A stretch of DNA of 48,836 bases from JAOPZW01 sp036379935 (GCA_036379935.1 DASVFT010000158.1:1-48836), one strand, 5' to 3'; counted from the stretch's first letter, positions 16,311-26,949 are shown. Translations and numbers: made by a program. The notes: generated by a model from the sequence alone, not told the origin.

Positions 16311-17426
16311 ATGGCCGGACGCATCGTCCTGTTCGGTGCCACCGGGTACACGGGCGACCTCGCGGCTCGTGCGCTCGTCGCCCGCGGGGCCCGTCCCGTG
16401 CTGGCCGCCCGCAACGGAGCGCGCGTCCAGGCGCTGGCGGAGGAGCTCGGCGGCCTGGAGTGGACGCTGGCCGACGTGAGCCGCCCCCAGTCGGTACGCG
16501 CGCTGGTGGGGCGCGGCGACGTGCTCGTCTCGACCGTCGGCCCGTTCACGCCCTGGGGCGAGCCCGCGGTCCAGGCGGCGGTCGGCGCCGGCGCGCACTA
16601 CCTGGACTCCACGGGCGAGCCGGCGTTCATCCGCGCGGTCTTCGACCGCCACGGCGGGGCCGCACACCAGGCCGGCTGCAGTCTGCTGACCGCCTTCGGC
16701 TACGACTGGGTCCCGGGCAACCTGGCCGGCGCGCTGGCCCTGCGCGAGGCCGGCGCAGCGGCCACGCGCGTCGAGGTGGGCTACTTCTCCCCGGGCGCCG
16801 GGGAATCGTCGCTGAGCGGCGGGACGCGCGCGAGCGCGGCCAGCGTCATGCTCGCGGACGGGTTCGCCTGGCACGGCGGACGGCTGGTGGCCGAACGCCA
16901 GGCGCGTCACGGGCGCTGGTTCGAGCTGACGCCCGGAAAGCGCGCGCGGGCGGTGAGCATGGCCGGCTCCGAGCACCTCGCCCTGCCGCGGGTCCACCCG
17001 ACCCTGCGCGACGTCGGCGTCTTCCTGGGCTGGTTCGGCCGGGCCTCGGAGCCGCTGCGCGCGCTGTCGGCCGCCATGTCCGCGGTCACGAAGGTGCCGG
17101 GAGCGAGAGATGCGCTGGAGGGCGTGTTCGGTCGCGTGGTCAAGGGCTCGACCGGCGGCCCCGACGCGGCGGCGCGCGCGACCGGCCGCTCGGTCGTCCT
17201 CGCGGAGACCTTCGATGCCGGCCGAGCGCGCCTGCCCAGCGTCCGCCTGGAGGGCATCGACGCCTACGAGCTCACGGCCAACCTCCTGGCCTGGGGCGCG
17301 GAGACGGCGGCGAGCGGCGGGCTCCAGGGCATCGGCGCGCTCGGGCCCGTAGACGGCTTCGGGCTCGACGCCCTGGAGCGCGGCTGCGCCGAGGCCGGGA
17401 TCGTCCGGGTCGCCGCTGCGCGGTGA
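16311..17426 (+). CDS. Saccharopine dehydrogenase-like NAD(P)-binding reductase
   Basis: A 371-residue protein opening with the Rossmann motif IVLFGATGYTGDLAARALVARG and VLAARNGARVQALAEEL, then DVLVSTVGPFTPWGEPAVQA and HYLDSTGEPAFIRAVF, the pattern of the saccharopine dehydrogenase-like/trans-acting enoyl reductase group found in many actinobacteria. LTAFGYDWVPGNLAG follows at about 125. Some relatives reduce lipid intermediates (mycobacterial Rv2449c/Rv2953-like), but the substrate here is unknown. It stands alone on the plus strand, with the SRPBCC gene converging on it only 16 nt downstream. Confidence 0.8.
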   Translation: MAGRIVLFGATGYTGDLAARALVARGARPVLAARNGARVQALAEELGGLEWTLADVSRPQSVRALVGRGDVLVSTVGPFTPWGEPAVQAAVGAGAHYLDSTGEPAFIRAVFDRHGGAAHQAGCSLLTAFGYDWVPGNLAGALALREAGAAATRVEVGYFSPGAGESSLSGGTRASAASVMLADGFAWHGGRLVAERQARHGRWFELTPGKRARAVSMAGSEHLALPRVHPTLRDVGVFLGWFGRASEPLRALSAAMSAVTKVPGARDALEGVFGRVVKGSTGGPDAAARATGRSVVLAETFDAGRARLPSVRLEGIDAYELTANLLAWGAETAASGGLQGIGALGPVDGFGLDALERGCAEAGIVRVAAAR

Positions 17427-17442
17427 CGAGCTGCGGAGCTCC

Positions 17443-17892
17443 TCAGCCCTGCTCGGCGCGCCGCTTGAGCCCTTCGGCCGCCCCGCCGAGCAGGAAGTCG
17501 CGCACGGTGTCCTGCACCGGTCCGCGCAGCAGCATCCCCAGGAGGCGGCCCGGATCGGCGTCGAGGCCGTAGGTCGCGCGCGTCCGCCCGTCGCCGAGGT
17601 CGTCGAGCTGCCACCAGCCGTGCAGCGACGCGACGTCGCCGCGCTCCTGCTCCCAGTCGATGCGCGTGGGCTCCTCGTAGCTGAAGCGCAGCAGCGTACG
17701 GACGGTGCGGACCTTGGCGTCGGACTCCGTCTCCACCAGGGTCGCGCGGCCCCCACCGTCGCGCTCGAGGACCTCGACGTCCTTCAGCGAGCCCTGCCAC
17801 TCGGGCGCGTGCTCGACGTCGGCGGCGATGTCGTAGCAGCGCTGCACCGGCGCGTCGATCTCGACCGTTCTCTCGCCGCGGATGTTGGCCAT
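17443..17892 (-). CDS. SRPBCC (START-like) family protein
   Basis: A 149-residue SRPBCC/polyketide-cyclase-like protein: MANIRGERTVEIDAPVQRCYDIAADVEHAPEWQGSLKDVEVLERD is the standard N-terminal strand-helix-strand pattern (I-x-A-P-x-x-x-C/V-Y-D-x-x-x-D-x-E-x-x-P-E-W), followed by VRTVRTLLRFSYEEPTRIDWEQ and a C-terminal helix (PVQDTVRDFLLGGAAEGLKRRAEQ). Such proteins bind hydrophobic ligands; the role is unknown. It starts 11 nt after adenine deaminase and is therefore probably the last gene of that transcript. The open frame continues upstream of this ATG only as a shadow of the deaminase gene. Confidence 0.85.
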   Translation of the reverse strand: MANIRGERTVEIDAPVQRCYDIAADVEHAPEWQGSLKDVEVLERDGGGRATLVETESDAKVRTVRTLLRFSYEEPTRIDWEQERGDVASLHGWWQLDDLGDGRTRATYGLDADPGRLLGMLLRGPVQDTVRDFLLGGAAEGLKRRAEQG

Positions 17893-17903
17893 GCCGGCGG
17901 AGA

Positions 17904-19691
17904 CTACTGCGACGCAGCGTCGTCGACGATCGGGTCGACGAGCGCGAACTCGCGGCCGTCGACCAGCCCGCGGTTGGTGAGCCGCAGCGCGGGGATGACG
18001 CCCAGCGAGAGGAACGAGACCATCATGAACGGGTACTCGAGCGGGCAGCCGAGCTCCTTGTAGGCGCGGTCGAGCGAGCGCACCTCGTCGGCCACCTCGG
18101 CCACCGAGCGGTCGGAGATCAGGCCGGCGATCGGCAGGCGCACCTCGCCGATGACCTCGCCGCCGTCGACCGCCACCATGCCGCCGCCCGTCTCGCGCAG
18201 CCGCTCCACGGCGGCGAGCATGTCGCCGTCGTCCATGCCCACCACGAGCAGGTTGTGGTTGTCGTGGGCGACCGTCGTCGCCACCGCCCCGCGCTCGAGC
18301 CCGAGGCCCTGCACGAAGCCGACGCCGATCGTGCCCGGGCCGCCGTGACGCTCGATGCTCGCGGCCTTGGCCAGGTCGAGGGCGGGATCCGCGCGCACCT
18401 CGCCCGCGACCACGGGCGCGTCGACCACGCGGTGCTCGGTGGCCAGCTCGCCAGGGACCATGCCGATCGCGCGCACGCGCGCGTTGGCGCCGCCGGCGGC
18501 GACGCGGAGATCGGCCGCCGTCGGCATGCGCGCGAGGCGCACCGTGTCCCGCGCCCGCGCCGGGTACGCGTAGGCGGGCGCGTCGCCGCCGATCGCCTCG
18601 CCGTCGGCCAACACCACGTGCGGGCGCAGCTGGGCGAGGTCCTCGACGAGCAGCACGTCCGCGCAGCGGCCCGGAGCGATCGAGCCGACGTCGTGGCGGT
18701 AGCCCATGTACTCCGCGGCGTTGACGGTGGCCATCTGGATCGCGACCAGCGGGTCCAGGCCGGCGCGGACCGCCGTGCGCACCGCGTGGTTGAGGTGGCC
18801 GACGGTGGCGAGGGTCTCGGGGTGCATGTCGTCGGTGACCAGCAGGGCATGGCGCGCGTCGACGCCGTCCTCGAGCAGCACGGGCGCCAACTTCTCGACG
18901 TCGTGCCAGGCCGAGCCCTCGCGCAGCTGCACCCACATGCCGGCGCGCAGCTTGGCCAGCGCGTCGGAGCGCAGCACGGTCTCGTGGTCGGAGTCGACGC
19001 CCGCCGCCGCGTAGGCGTGCAGCCGGTGATCGTCCCAGCCGTGCAGGCTCCAGTGCCCGGTCACGGGCCGGCGCGCGTCGAGGACGGCGCCGATCATCTC
19101 GTGCGTGGCGGCATCGGAGTCGATGACGCCCGGCATGTTCATCATCTCACCCAGGGCGGCGACGCCCTCCCAGCCCAGCGCCTCGCGGACGTCCCCGGGC
19201 GTGATGGTGGCGCCCGCGTCCTCGAAGCCCGGCAGCGCGGGCACGCACGACGGGACGGCGAGCAGGACCTTGAGCTGGAGCGCGCTGCCCTCCTCGAGCA
19301 TCCAGCGGATGCCTTCGAGCCCGAGGACGTTGGCCATCTCGTGGTTGTCGATCAGGACGGTCGTCGTCCCGTGGGGCAGCACCGCCTCGGCGAACCGGCC
19401 CACCGTGACCATGGCCGACTCGACGTGCAGGTGGGTGTCGACGAGCCCCGGCACGAGATAGGCGCCCTCGGCGTCGAGCAGCCGCGTCGCCGGGCCGCGT
19501 GTGTGCGCGCAGTCGCCGAACATGGCCACGCGCCCGGCCTTGATCGCCACCTCGGCGCCGTCGAGCACCTCGCGCGTGTGGACGTTGACCAGGCGCCCGC
19601 CGGTGATGACGAGATCCGCCGGCTCCCGACCCATGCAGACGTCGGACAGCGTCCGGCTGACGGCGGAGAGCGACGGGCGGCCGTGGATCAT
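17904..19691 (-). CDS. ade: Adenine deaminase
   Basis: A 595-residue amidohydrolase of the bacterial Ade type, converting adenine to hypoxanthine and ammonia. Metal-site motifs are GLVDTHLHVESAMVT (about 80-94), LPHGTTTVLIDNHEMANV, GEMMNMPGVI, GHWSLHGWDDHRLHAYAAAG and LVTDDMHPETLATVGHLN, with the C-terminal catalytic-dyad region VAHDNHNLLVVG followed by MDDGDMLAAV and the conserved FMMVSFLSLGVIPALRLTNRGLVD. Length is normal. ATG 19691 lies 15 nt after atpC, so it may be co-transcribed with the ATP synthase operon (unusual). Adenine is made by several salvage reactions, so this gene is functionally related to the AhcY/adenosine pathway but not adjacent to it. Confidence 0.95.
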   Translation of the reverse strand: MIHGRPSLSAVSRTLSDVCMGREPADLVITGGRLVNVHTREVLDGAEVAIKAGRVAMFGDCAHTRGPATRLLDAEGAYLVPGLVDTHLHVESAMVTVGRFAEAVLPHGTTTVLIDNHEMANVLGLEGIRWMLEEGSALQLKVLLAVPSCVPALPGFEDAGATITPGDVREALGWEGVAALGEMMNMPGVIDSDAATHEMIGAVLDARRPVTGHWSLHGWDDHRLHAYAAAGVDSDHETVLRSDALAKLRAGMWVQLREGSAWHDVEKLAPVLLEDGVDARHALLVTDDMHPETLATVGHLNHAVRTAVRAGLDPLVAIQMATVNAAEYMGYRHDVGSIAPGRCADVLLVEDLAQLRPHVVLADGEAIGGDAPAYAYPARARDTVRLARMPTAADLRVAAGGANARVRAIGMVPGELATEHRVVDAPVVAGEVRADPALDLAKAASIERHGGPGTIGVGFVQGLGLERGAVATTVAHDNHNLLVVGMDDGDMLAAVERLRETGGGMVAVDGGEVIGEVRLPIAGLISDRSVAEVADEVRSLDRAYKELGCPLEYPFMMVSFLSLGVIPALRLTNRGLVDGREFALVDPIVDDAASQ

Positions 19692-19706
19692 TTCGCGCTC
19701 GGCGCG

Positions 19707-20116
19707 CTAAGCGCCCGCGATGCGCAGGAAGGCCTCCCAGCGCTTCTTGTCGCGCAGGGCGCGGCGCTGCTCCTCCGAGCCCTCCTCGGCGCGCTCGGCG
19801 GCCTCCTCGGCGCGGCGCAGGCGGTCCTGCAGGTCGGACGCGTCGAGCTGGTCGGGGGGCACGGCCTCCTCGACCAGCACGAGGACGCCCTCGGGCCGGA
19901 CCTGGATGTAGCCCTCGCCCTGGGCGTAGCGCTCGACGTCGGACTCCGACCTGTACAGGCGCAGCTCCGTGGGCTCGAGCAGTCCGAGCAGCGGCTCGTG
20001 GTGGGCCAGCACGCCGATCGAGCCCACGGTCGTGCGCGTCGAGATCATCTCGACCTCGTCGCTGAAGACCTCGCCCTCGGGGGTGAGGACCTCCACCTTG
20101 AACGGCGTGCGCGCCA

Positions 20117-20117
<1 letters not shown>
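19707..20117 (-). CDS. atpC: F1F0 ATP synthase epsilon subunit
   Basis: A 136-residue epsilon subunit. The N-terminal beta-sandwich is evident (FKVEVLTPEGEVFSDEVEMIS, TTVGSIGVLAHHEPLLGLLEP, GYIQVRPEGVLVLVEEAV), followed by a C-terminal helical hairpin rich in Glu/Arg (LQDRLRRAEEAAERAEEGSEEQ...). Epsilon forms part of the central stalk and regulates ATP hydrolysis. ATG 20117 shares one base with the atpD stop (TGATG). Last ATP synthase subunit gene of the operon. Confidence 0.97.
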
Positions 20118-21643
<1,526 letters not shown>

Positions 21644-21654
21644 AGGTCTCCGTT

Positions 21655-22560
21655 TCACACGAGCGCTTCCGCACCCGCCACAACTTCCATGATCTCCTGG
21701 GTGATCTCCGCCTGCCGCGCGCGGTTCATCTCGAGCGTGAGGTCCTCGATGACCTCGCCGGCGTTCTGCGAGGCGTTGCGCATCGCGGTCATGCGGGCGC
21801 CCAGCTCCGAAGCGGTGGACTCGAGCAGCGCTCGGTAGAGCGAGATCTCGACGTAGTCGGGAATGAGGCGCTCGAGGATCTCCTCGGGCCCGGGCTCGTA
21901 CTCGACGAGCGCGTGGTGCCCGGTGCCCTCCTCGCCGTCGTCCTCGTCGTCGTCGGCCTCGAGGATGGTGGCTTCCTGGAGCGGCAGCAGCGTCTCGCGG
22001 CGCACCTCCTGCACGAGCGGCGAGATGTAACCGTTGTAGAGGATCTCGACACGGTCCACCTTGCCGTCGACGTAGGCCGACATGAGGTCCTCGGCGATCT
22101 CGCGCGCGTCGGCGTAGGCGGGGCGCTCGGTGAAGCCGGTGTAGGCGCCCGCGACCTCGCGGCCGCGGAAGGTCAGCGACGAGACGCCGCGTCGCCCGGA
22201 CGCGTAGAACGTCACCTGGCGCCCTTCGCCCTCGTGCTCGGAGGCGGCGCGCAGGCCGGCGCGAAGGATCTGCGAGTTGAAGGCGCCGGCCAGCCCGCGG
22301 TCGGCGGTGACGAGCAGGATCGCGACGTTCTGCTCGCTCTCGTGCTGCTGGAGGATCGGCAGCTTGCCCACCTCGCCACCGGCCGCCTCGGCGGCCTGGC
22401 GCGTCATCCGGCGGATGGCGCCGGCGTAGGGACGCAGGTGGGCGATGCGCTGCTCGGCCCGGCGCAGGCGGGCAGCCGCCACCATCTCCATGGCCCGCGT
22501 GATCTTGCGGATGTTCTTGACGGAGTCGATCCGCCGCTTGACGTCGCGCTGCGAGGCCAT
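21655..22560 (-). CDS. atpG: F1F0 ATP synthase gamma subunit
   Basis: A 301-residue central-stalk subunit. The N-terminal helix is typical (MASQRDVKRRIDSVKNIRKI followed by TRAMEMVAAARLRRAEQ), the Rossmann-like middle has ILLVTADRGLAGAFNSQI, and the C-terminal helix contains ELGARMTAMRNASQNAGEVI and ends ITQEIMEVVAGAEALV. Between the middle domain and the C-terminal helix an acidic insertion (LEADDDEDDGEEGTGHH) is present. Rotation of gamma couples proton flow to catalysis. It starts 13 nt after atpA and ends 11 nt before atpD. Confidence 0.97.
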   Translation of the reverse strand: MASQRDVKRRIDSVKNIRKITRAMEMVAAARLRRAEQRIAHLRPYAGAIRRMTRQAAEAAGGEVGKLPILQQHESEQNVAILLVTADRGLAGAFNSQILRAGLRAASEHEGEGRQVTFYASGRRGVSSLTFRGREVAGAYTGFTERPAYADAREIAEDLMSAYVDGKVDRVEILYNGYISPLVQEVRRETLLPLQEATILEADDDEDDGEEGTGHHALVEYEPGPEEILERLIPDYVEISLYRALLESTASELGARMTAMRNASQNAGEVIEDLTLEMNRARQAEITQEIMEVVAGAEALV

Positions 22561-22573
22561 GGCTAGCGGGCCA

Positions 22574-24235
22574 CTACGCGGTGGCCGCGGCCTCCTGCTT
22601 GTCCTCGGCCTCTTCGGCGTCCTCGTCGCCGCCGTCCTCGTCGCGGCGGCGGATCCCCTCGGCCTCGCGCGTGGTCTCGCCGACCTGGCGCTCCTCGAGC
22701 GGATGGCCCTCCTCGTCGAGGTCGTAGCCGAAGTCGTCGGCGAAGTCGGCGACCGCCTTGCGGACCGCTTCCTGCAGCTCGTCGCCCCACTCGCCCTCGC
22801 GGATCTTCTCCAGCAGGTCGGAGTGCTCGGAGTGCATGCGCTGGGTGAGCCCTTCGAGGAACTCGGGCACGCGCTCGACCGCGATGCGGTCGAGGAAGCC
22901 GTTGGTGGCGGCGAACACCTGCACGACCTGGTCCTCGACGGCCAGCGGCGAGCGCTCGTCCTGATTCAGCGTGGCCACGAGGCGCTCCCCGCGCGCCAGC
23001 GTGCGCTGGGTCTCGACGTCGAGGTCCGAGCCGAACTGCGCGAAGGCCTCGAGGTCGCGGTACTGCGAGAGCTCCAGCTTCAGGCGGCCGGCGACCTTCT
23101 TCATCGGGGCGATCTGCGCGTTGCCGCCGACGCGCGACACCGAGATGCCCACGTTGATGGCCGGCCGGACACCCGAATAGAACAGGCTGGCCTCGAGGAA
23201 GATCTGGCCGTCGGTGATCGAGATGACGTTGGTCGGGATGTAGGCCGACACGTCGCCGGCCTGCGTCTCGATGATCGGCAGCGCGGTCAGCGAGCCGCCG
23301 CCCTCCTCGTCGGAGAGCTTGGCGGCGCGCTCCAGCAGGCGCGAGTGCAGGTAGAAGACGTCGCCTGGGTAGGCCTCGCGGCCGGGCGGGCGGCGCAGGA
23401 GCAGCGACATCTGCCGGTACGCGTAGGCGTGCTTGGTCAGGTCGTCGTAGACGCAGAGCGCATGCCCGCCGTTGTAGGTGAAGTGCTCCGCCATCGCGCA
23501 GCCCGCGTAGGGCGCCATGTACTTGATGGGCGCGGCCTCGTCGGCCGGCGCGGCCACGATGATCGTGTTCTCCAGCGCGCCGTTCTCGGCCAGCGTCTCG
23601 GCCAGTGCCACCACGGTGGCCATCCGCTGCCCGATGGCGACGTAGACGCAGCGAAGGTCCTTATCGCGGTTGTTGATGATCGTGTCGATCGCGATCGCCG
23701 TCTTGCCGGTCTGGCGGTCGCCGATGATGAGCTCGCGCTGGCCGCGGCCGATGGGGATCATCGAGTCGATCGCCTTCAGGCCCGTCTGCACCGGCTCCGT
23801 GACGGGCTGGCGCTGCACGACGCCGGGCGCCTTGACCTCGGCCGGTCGCGTCTCGGAGGTGCCGATGTCGCCCTTGCCGTCGAGCGGGCGCCCGAGCGGG
23901 TCGACGATGCGGCCGAGCAGCTCCTCGCCCACCGGGATGTCGAGCAGGTGATCCGTGCGCTTGACGGTGTCGCCCTCGACGATCTTGTCCCACTCGCCGA
24001 ACAGCACGACCCCGACGTTGTCGGACTCGAGGTTGAGGGCCAGGCCGGTCACGTCGTGCGGCAGCTCGAGCATCTCGAGCGAGCGGCAGTTCTCCAGGCC
24101 GTGGATGCGGGCGATGCCGTCGGCCACGGACAGCACGGTGCCGACCTCCGTGAGCTCGGCGGAGTCGGTGTCCAGCCCCTCGATGCGACTCTTGAGGATG
24201 CTGGTGATCTCGTCGGGCTTGATCTGCATGGGCAT
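22574..24235 (-). CDS. atpA: F1F0 ATP synthase alpha subunit with acidic C-terminal tail
   Basis: A 553-residue non-catalytic nucleotide-binding subunit; ATG 24235 is preceded by CGGAGA at 8 nt. Walker A reads GDRQTGKTAIAIDTI (about 172), with the alpha signature PAINVGISVSRVGGNAQ and the arginine-finger region in VSRVGG present. The core ends near ELQEAVRKAVADFADDFGYDL, after which about 50 residues of Glu/Asp/Arg-rich sequence (GIRRRDEDGGDEDAEEAEDK and a final QEAAATA) extend the chain. A comparable tail is on beta. Confidence 0.97.
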   Translation of the reverse strand: MPMQIKPDEITSILKSRIEGLDTDSAELTEVGTVLSVADGIARIHGLENCRSLEMLELPHDVTGLALNLESDNVGVVLFGEWDKIVEGDTVKRTDHLLDIPVGEELLGRIVDPLGRPLDGKGDIGTSETRPAEVKAPGVVQRQPVTEPVQTGLKAIDSMIPIGRGQRELIIGDRQTGKTAIAIDTIINNRDKDLRCVYVAIGQRMATVVALAETLAENGALENTIIVAAPADEAAPIKYMAPYAGCAMAEHFTYNGGHALCVYDDLTKHAYAYRQMSLLLRRPPGREAYPGDVFYLHSRLLERAAKLSDEEGGGSLTALPIIETQAGDVSAYIPTNVISITDGQIFLEASLFYSGVRPAINVGISVSRVGGNAQIAPMKKVAGRLKLELSQYRDLEAFAQFGSDLDVETQRTLARGERLVATLNQDERSPLAVEDQVVQVFAATNGFLDRIAVERVPEFLEGLTQRMHSEHSDLLEKIREGEWGDELQEAVRKAVADFADDFGYDLDEEGHPLEERQVGETTREAEGIRRRDEDGGDEDAEEAEDKQEAAATA

Positions 24236-24291
24236 CGTGGGTATCTCCGGTTTCGCCCTCCGTCGCCGCGAGCGGCGACCTGCGGGCGACG

Positions 24292-24822
24292 TTAGCTTTT
24301 TGCGACCTGCTTGCGAAGGTTCTCGAGTCGGGCGCGGATCGAGGCGTCGAGGATGGAGTTCCCGACGCGCAGGACGATCCCACCGAGGACATCCGGGTTG
24401 ACCGTGCTCGTCAACTCCACTGTACGACCCGTCTGACGCCCGATCTCGTCGCCGATGCGCTCGGCGATCGAAGGGTCGAGCTCGATGGCGCTCGTGACCT
24501 CGACGGGCAGGAGGTGGTGGGCCTCCTCCCAGAGACGGTCGTACTCCCGGCGCACGCGGAAGACCACCGGCATGCGGTGGTTCTCGATCAGCAGCGCCAG
24601 GAAGTTGCGCACGGCTTCGTCCGCGTCGATGACCGCCTTGTTCAGCCCGTCCTTCTTCTCCTCGGTCGAGAAGTAGGGCGAGAAGAGGAAGGTCTGGAGC
24701 TCGCGCGACTCCGCGAGGGTGTCGGCGAACTGCCCGAGCTGCTCGCGGACGACGTCGACCTTGTCCTGCTCGGTGGCGACCTCGAACAGCGCGCGCGCGT
24801 AGACCTGGGCGATCTCCTCCAT
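24292..24822 (-). CDS. atpH: F1F0 ATP synthase delta subunit
   Basis: A 176-residue delta (OSCP-like) subunit, MEEIAQVYARALFEVATEQD at the N-terminus, then SRELQTFLFSPYFSTEEKKDGL, FLALLIENHRMPVVFRVRREY and the C-terminal signature TGRTVELTSTVNPDVLGGIVLRVGNSILDASIRARLENLR. It joins the peripheral stalk to F1. Its ATG shares one base with the atpF stop (TGATG). The 56 nt between it and atpA contain the atpA Shine-Dalgarno sequence and no other feature I recognise. Confidence 0.96.
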   Translation of the reverse strand: MEEIAQVYARALFEVATEQDKVDVVREQLGQFADTLAESRELQTFLFSPYFSTEEKKDGLNKAVIDADEAVRNFLALLIENHRMPVVFRVRREYDRLWEEAHHLLPVEVTSAIELDPSIAERIGDEIGRQTGRTVELTSTVNPDVLGGIVLRVGNSILDASIRARLENLRKQVAKS

Positions 24823-25388
24823 CAGTTCCTGCTGTCCCCGCTGAGCTGGCTGAAGTCGAGCTCCTGAAGAGCCTCTTCGACGAGCCGCCTCTGGTCGTCC
24901 TCGTCGAGCGCCTTGCGGGTCACCTTCTCGGTGGCCAGGATCGTCAGGTCGGCCACCTCGGCGCGGATCTCCTGGATGGCTCGCCGTGTCTCGGCCTCGA
25001 TGTCGCGCCGCGTCTGCTCCATGAGCTCCTCGCGCTTGCGCCTCGCGTCCTCGAGCGACTCGCGCTCGTGGGCCTCGGCCGCCTTGCGCGCGCGCATGAC
25101 GATCTCCTCGGCCTGGGCGCGCGCCTCGCGCAGGCGCGCGCGGTACTCCTCGAGCAGCTCGGCGGCCTCCGCTCGCGCGCGCTCGGCCGCCTCGATCGAC
25201 TCCTCGATCATGCGCTGGCGCTTGTCGAGGGCGTCGGTGATGGCCGGCCACGCCCACTTGCGCAGGATGAAGAGCGCGGCGAGGAAGGCGATCAGCGTCC
25301 AGATCATCAGCCCGACGTCGGGGCTGACGAGGAAGTTGCTCGACTCCTCTGAGGCCGCTGCGGCCAGTGGCGTGGCGATGGCGAACAT
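24822..25388 (-). CDS. atpF: F1F0 ATP synthase b subunit
   Basis: A 188-residue peripheral-stalk subunit. ATG 25388 (MFAIATPLAAAASEESSNFL) is preceded by TAGGAGTC, which contains the atpE stop and a Shine-Dalgarno sequence. After a short, possibly cleaved or periplasmic N-terminus, one membrane helix (VGLMIWTLIAFLAALFILRKW, about 29-49) leads into a long charged coiled coil (ITDALDKRQRMIEESIEAAE onwards) ending QELDFSQLSGDSRN. Only one b gene is present in the operon, and delta is a separate gene, unlike the b-delta fusion of mycobacteria. Confidence 0.96.
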   Translation of the reverse strand: MFAIATPLAAAASEESSNFLVSPDVGLMIWTLIAFLAALFILRKWAWPAITDALDKRQRMIEESIEAAERARAEAAELLEEYRARLREARAQAEEIVMRARKAAEAHERESLEDARRKREELMEQTRRDIEAETRRAIQEIRAEVADLTILATEKVTRKALDEDDQRRLVEEALQELDFSQLSGDSRN

Positions 25389-25393
25389 GACTC

Positions 25394-25675
25394 CTAGCCG
25401 AGGAAGAAGGCGATGAGGCCGAAGATGAAGGCGTAGAAGACGATCGCCTCGGTCAGGGCGAAGCCGAGCCACTGGATCGAGGTGATCTCGTCGCGCATCT
25501 CGGGCTGACGGGTCACCGATTCGATGACCTTGCCGAAGATGAAGCCGACGCCGATGCCGGGGCCGATGGTGCCCAGGCCGGCGCCGATGCCCAGCGCGAT
25601 CGCCTTGCCGGCCTTGCGGCCGTACTCCTGGGGATCAGCGGCCTGGGCGATCTGCGTGATGACGGACAGGTCCAC
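25394..25675 (-). CDS. atpE: F1F0 ATP synthase c subunit
   Basis: A 93-residue proteolipid subunit. GTG 25675 (MDLSVITQIAQAADPQEYG) has AAGGAG 9 nt upstream. Two membrane helices are visible: KAIALGIGAGLGTIGPGIGV and WLGFALTEAIVFYAFIFGLI; the proton-binding carboxylate is the Glu in ALTEAIVF. The polar loop is ESVTRQPEMRDEI. The glycine-rich first helix is typical of c-rings. The N-terminal stretch before the first helix is a little longer than in E. coli. Confidence 0.97.
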   Translation of the reverse strand: MDLSVITQIAQAADPQEYGRKAGKAIALGIGAGLGTIGPGIGVGFIFGKVIESVTRQPEMRDEITSIQWLGFALTEAIVFYAFIFGLIAFFLG

Positions 25676-25689
25676 GGCGATGTGCTCCT

Positions 25690-26583
25690 TTAGTGCTCCG
25701 CGGCGACGGCGCCGCCGAGGTAGATCGCGGTCAGGGTGGCGAAGATGAAGGCCTGCAGCGTGGCCACCAGCCCGACCTCGAAGAGGAAGAAGCCGACGGC
25801 CAGCGGCCAGGTCAGGAAACCGAGGACGACCGAGCCGAAGATCGACAGGTTCAGCAGCACGACGAGACCACCGCCCATGAACAGGATCAGCAGGTGGCCC
25901 GCCAGGATGTTGGCGAAGAGTCGAACGCTCAGGCTGACGAGGCGCACGAAGTGCGAGATGACCTCGATGAAGAAGATCGGGACGCGCGCCGGCCCCTCGA
26001 CGCCGGCCGGGATCCAGCTCTTGAGGTAGCCGATTATCCCCTTGGCGCGGATCCCCTCGACGTGGTAGCTGATCCAGACCATCAGGGTGAGCACCAGCGG
26101 GACGGAGAGGTTCGCCGTCGCGGCATAGAGCGCGAGGCTGGGGACCTGAAGCCCGAAGATGTCCACCTTGTGCTCGGTGTTGGTCGGCAGCGGGAGGTAG
26201 CCGATCATGTTCGAGAACCAGATGAACAGGAAGATGGTCGCGATGAACGGGAACCACTTCGCGGCCATGTCGTCGGGCATGTTGCCGCGCGTGATGTTGT
26301 CCCTCATCAGCGTGTAGGCCGCCTCGACCGCGGTCTGCAAGCGGTTGGGGCGTGCCTGCATGCGCCGCGCCACGTAGATCATCGTCGCGCAGGTCAGGAC
26401 GGTGGCGATGATGATGTAGAGAACCGCCTTGTTGAACTCCAGCGGCCCGATCGAGAACCACGGATCGAGCTTGAACTCGTTCTGCGGCTTGTAGCTCTCG
26501 TTGATGTTGAGCGCCATCGCCGTGGCCGGTCCCGCCAGCAGCAGGACCAGCGTGCTCAGCGCGGTGAGGGTGCGGCGCGCCAT
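25690..26583 (-). CDS. atpB: F1F0 ATP synthase a subunit
   Basis: A 297-residue membrane subunit forming the proton half-channels against the c-ring. It has a cleavable-looking N-terminal hydrophobic segment (LTALSTLVLLLAGPATAMAL), then helices including AVLYIIIATVLTCATMIYVA, FPFIATIFLFIWFSNMIGYL and the essential-arginine helix LVSLSVRLFANILAGHLLI. The C-terminal helix is VGLVATLQAFIFATLTAIYL. Its stop overlaps the Shine-Dalgarno region of atpE. It directly follows the AtpI-like gene with no gap. Confidence 0.97.
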   Translation of the reverse strand: MARRTLTALSTLVLLLAGPATAMALNINESYKPQNEFKLDPWFSIGPLEFNKAVLYIIIATVLTCATMIYVARRMQARPNRLQTAVEAAYTLMRDNITRGNMPDDMAAKWFPFIATIFLFIWFSNMIGYLPLPTNTEHKVDIFGLQVPSLALYAATANLSVPLVLTLMVWISYHVEGIRAKGIIGYLKSWIPAGVEGPARVPIFFIEVISHFVRLVSLSVRLFANILAGHLLILFMGGGLVVLLNLSIFGSVVLGFLTWPLAVGFFLFEVGLVATLQAFIFATLTAIYLGGAVAAEH

Positions 26584-26949
26584 CTAGGCAGGCTGCTCCG
26601 GCTTCTCGAAGGGGCGAAGGACCATGGACACGGTGAAGTAGGCCGTGAAAAGGACGATCACGAGCACCGCGGCGGCCAGCCCTGCCTCGTTGTCCTCCAA
26701 CCCGGCGGCGAAGATCGTAAGGGCTACGAGCCATCCGCGCCCGATCATGGACCCGGCCGCGATGCCGGCGACCTTGCGCGGGTCGTCGGCGGCCATGGCC
26801 TTGCGGTTGAGCACGATCTGGAGCGCTCGCTGCACGAGCCACGCGAGCGCGCCGGCCACGTACCCCAGCATCGGCAGGCCGGCGGCCAGGAAGACGGGCA
26901 GGGCCAGGACCAGGAGCACGATGTCGAGATAGCGCAGCGCGAGCATCAC
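26584..26949 (-). CDS. AtpI-like membrane protein of the ATP synthase operon
   Basis: A 121-residue protein with three or four hydrophobic segments (YLDIVLLVLALPVFLAAGLP, LGYVAGALAWLVQRALQIV, GWLVALTIFAAGL, LAAAVLVIVLFTAYFTVSMV) and a polar C-terminus. Size, topology and position immediately before atpB match the ATP synthase protein I group, thought to help c-ring assembly or cation supply, but I see no sequence signature beyond that, so the call rests mainly on context. GTG 26949 or ATG 26946 could start it; both overlap the upstream small gene's stop. Confidence 0.7.
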   Translation of the reverse strand: MMLALRYLDIVLLVLALPVFLAAGLPMLGYVAGALAWLVQRALQIVLNRKAMAADDPRKVAGIAAGSMIGRGWLVALTIFAAGLEDNEAGLAAAVLVIVLFTAYFTVSMVLRPFEKPEQPA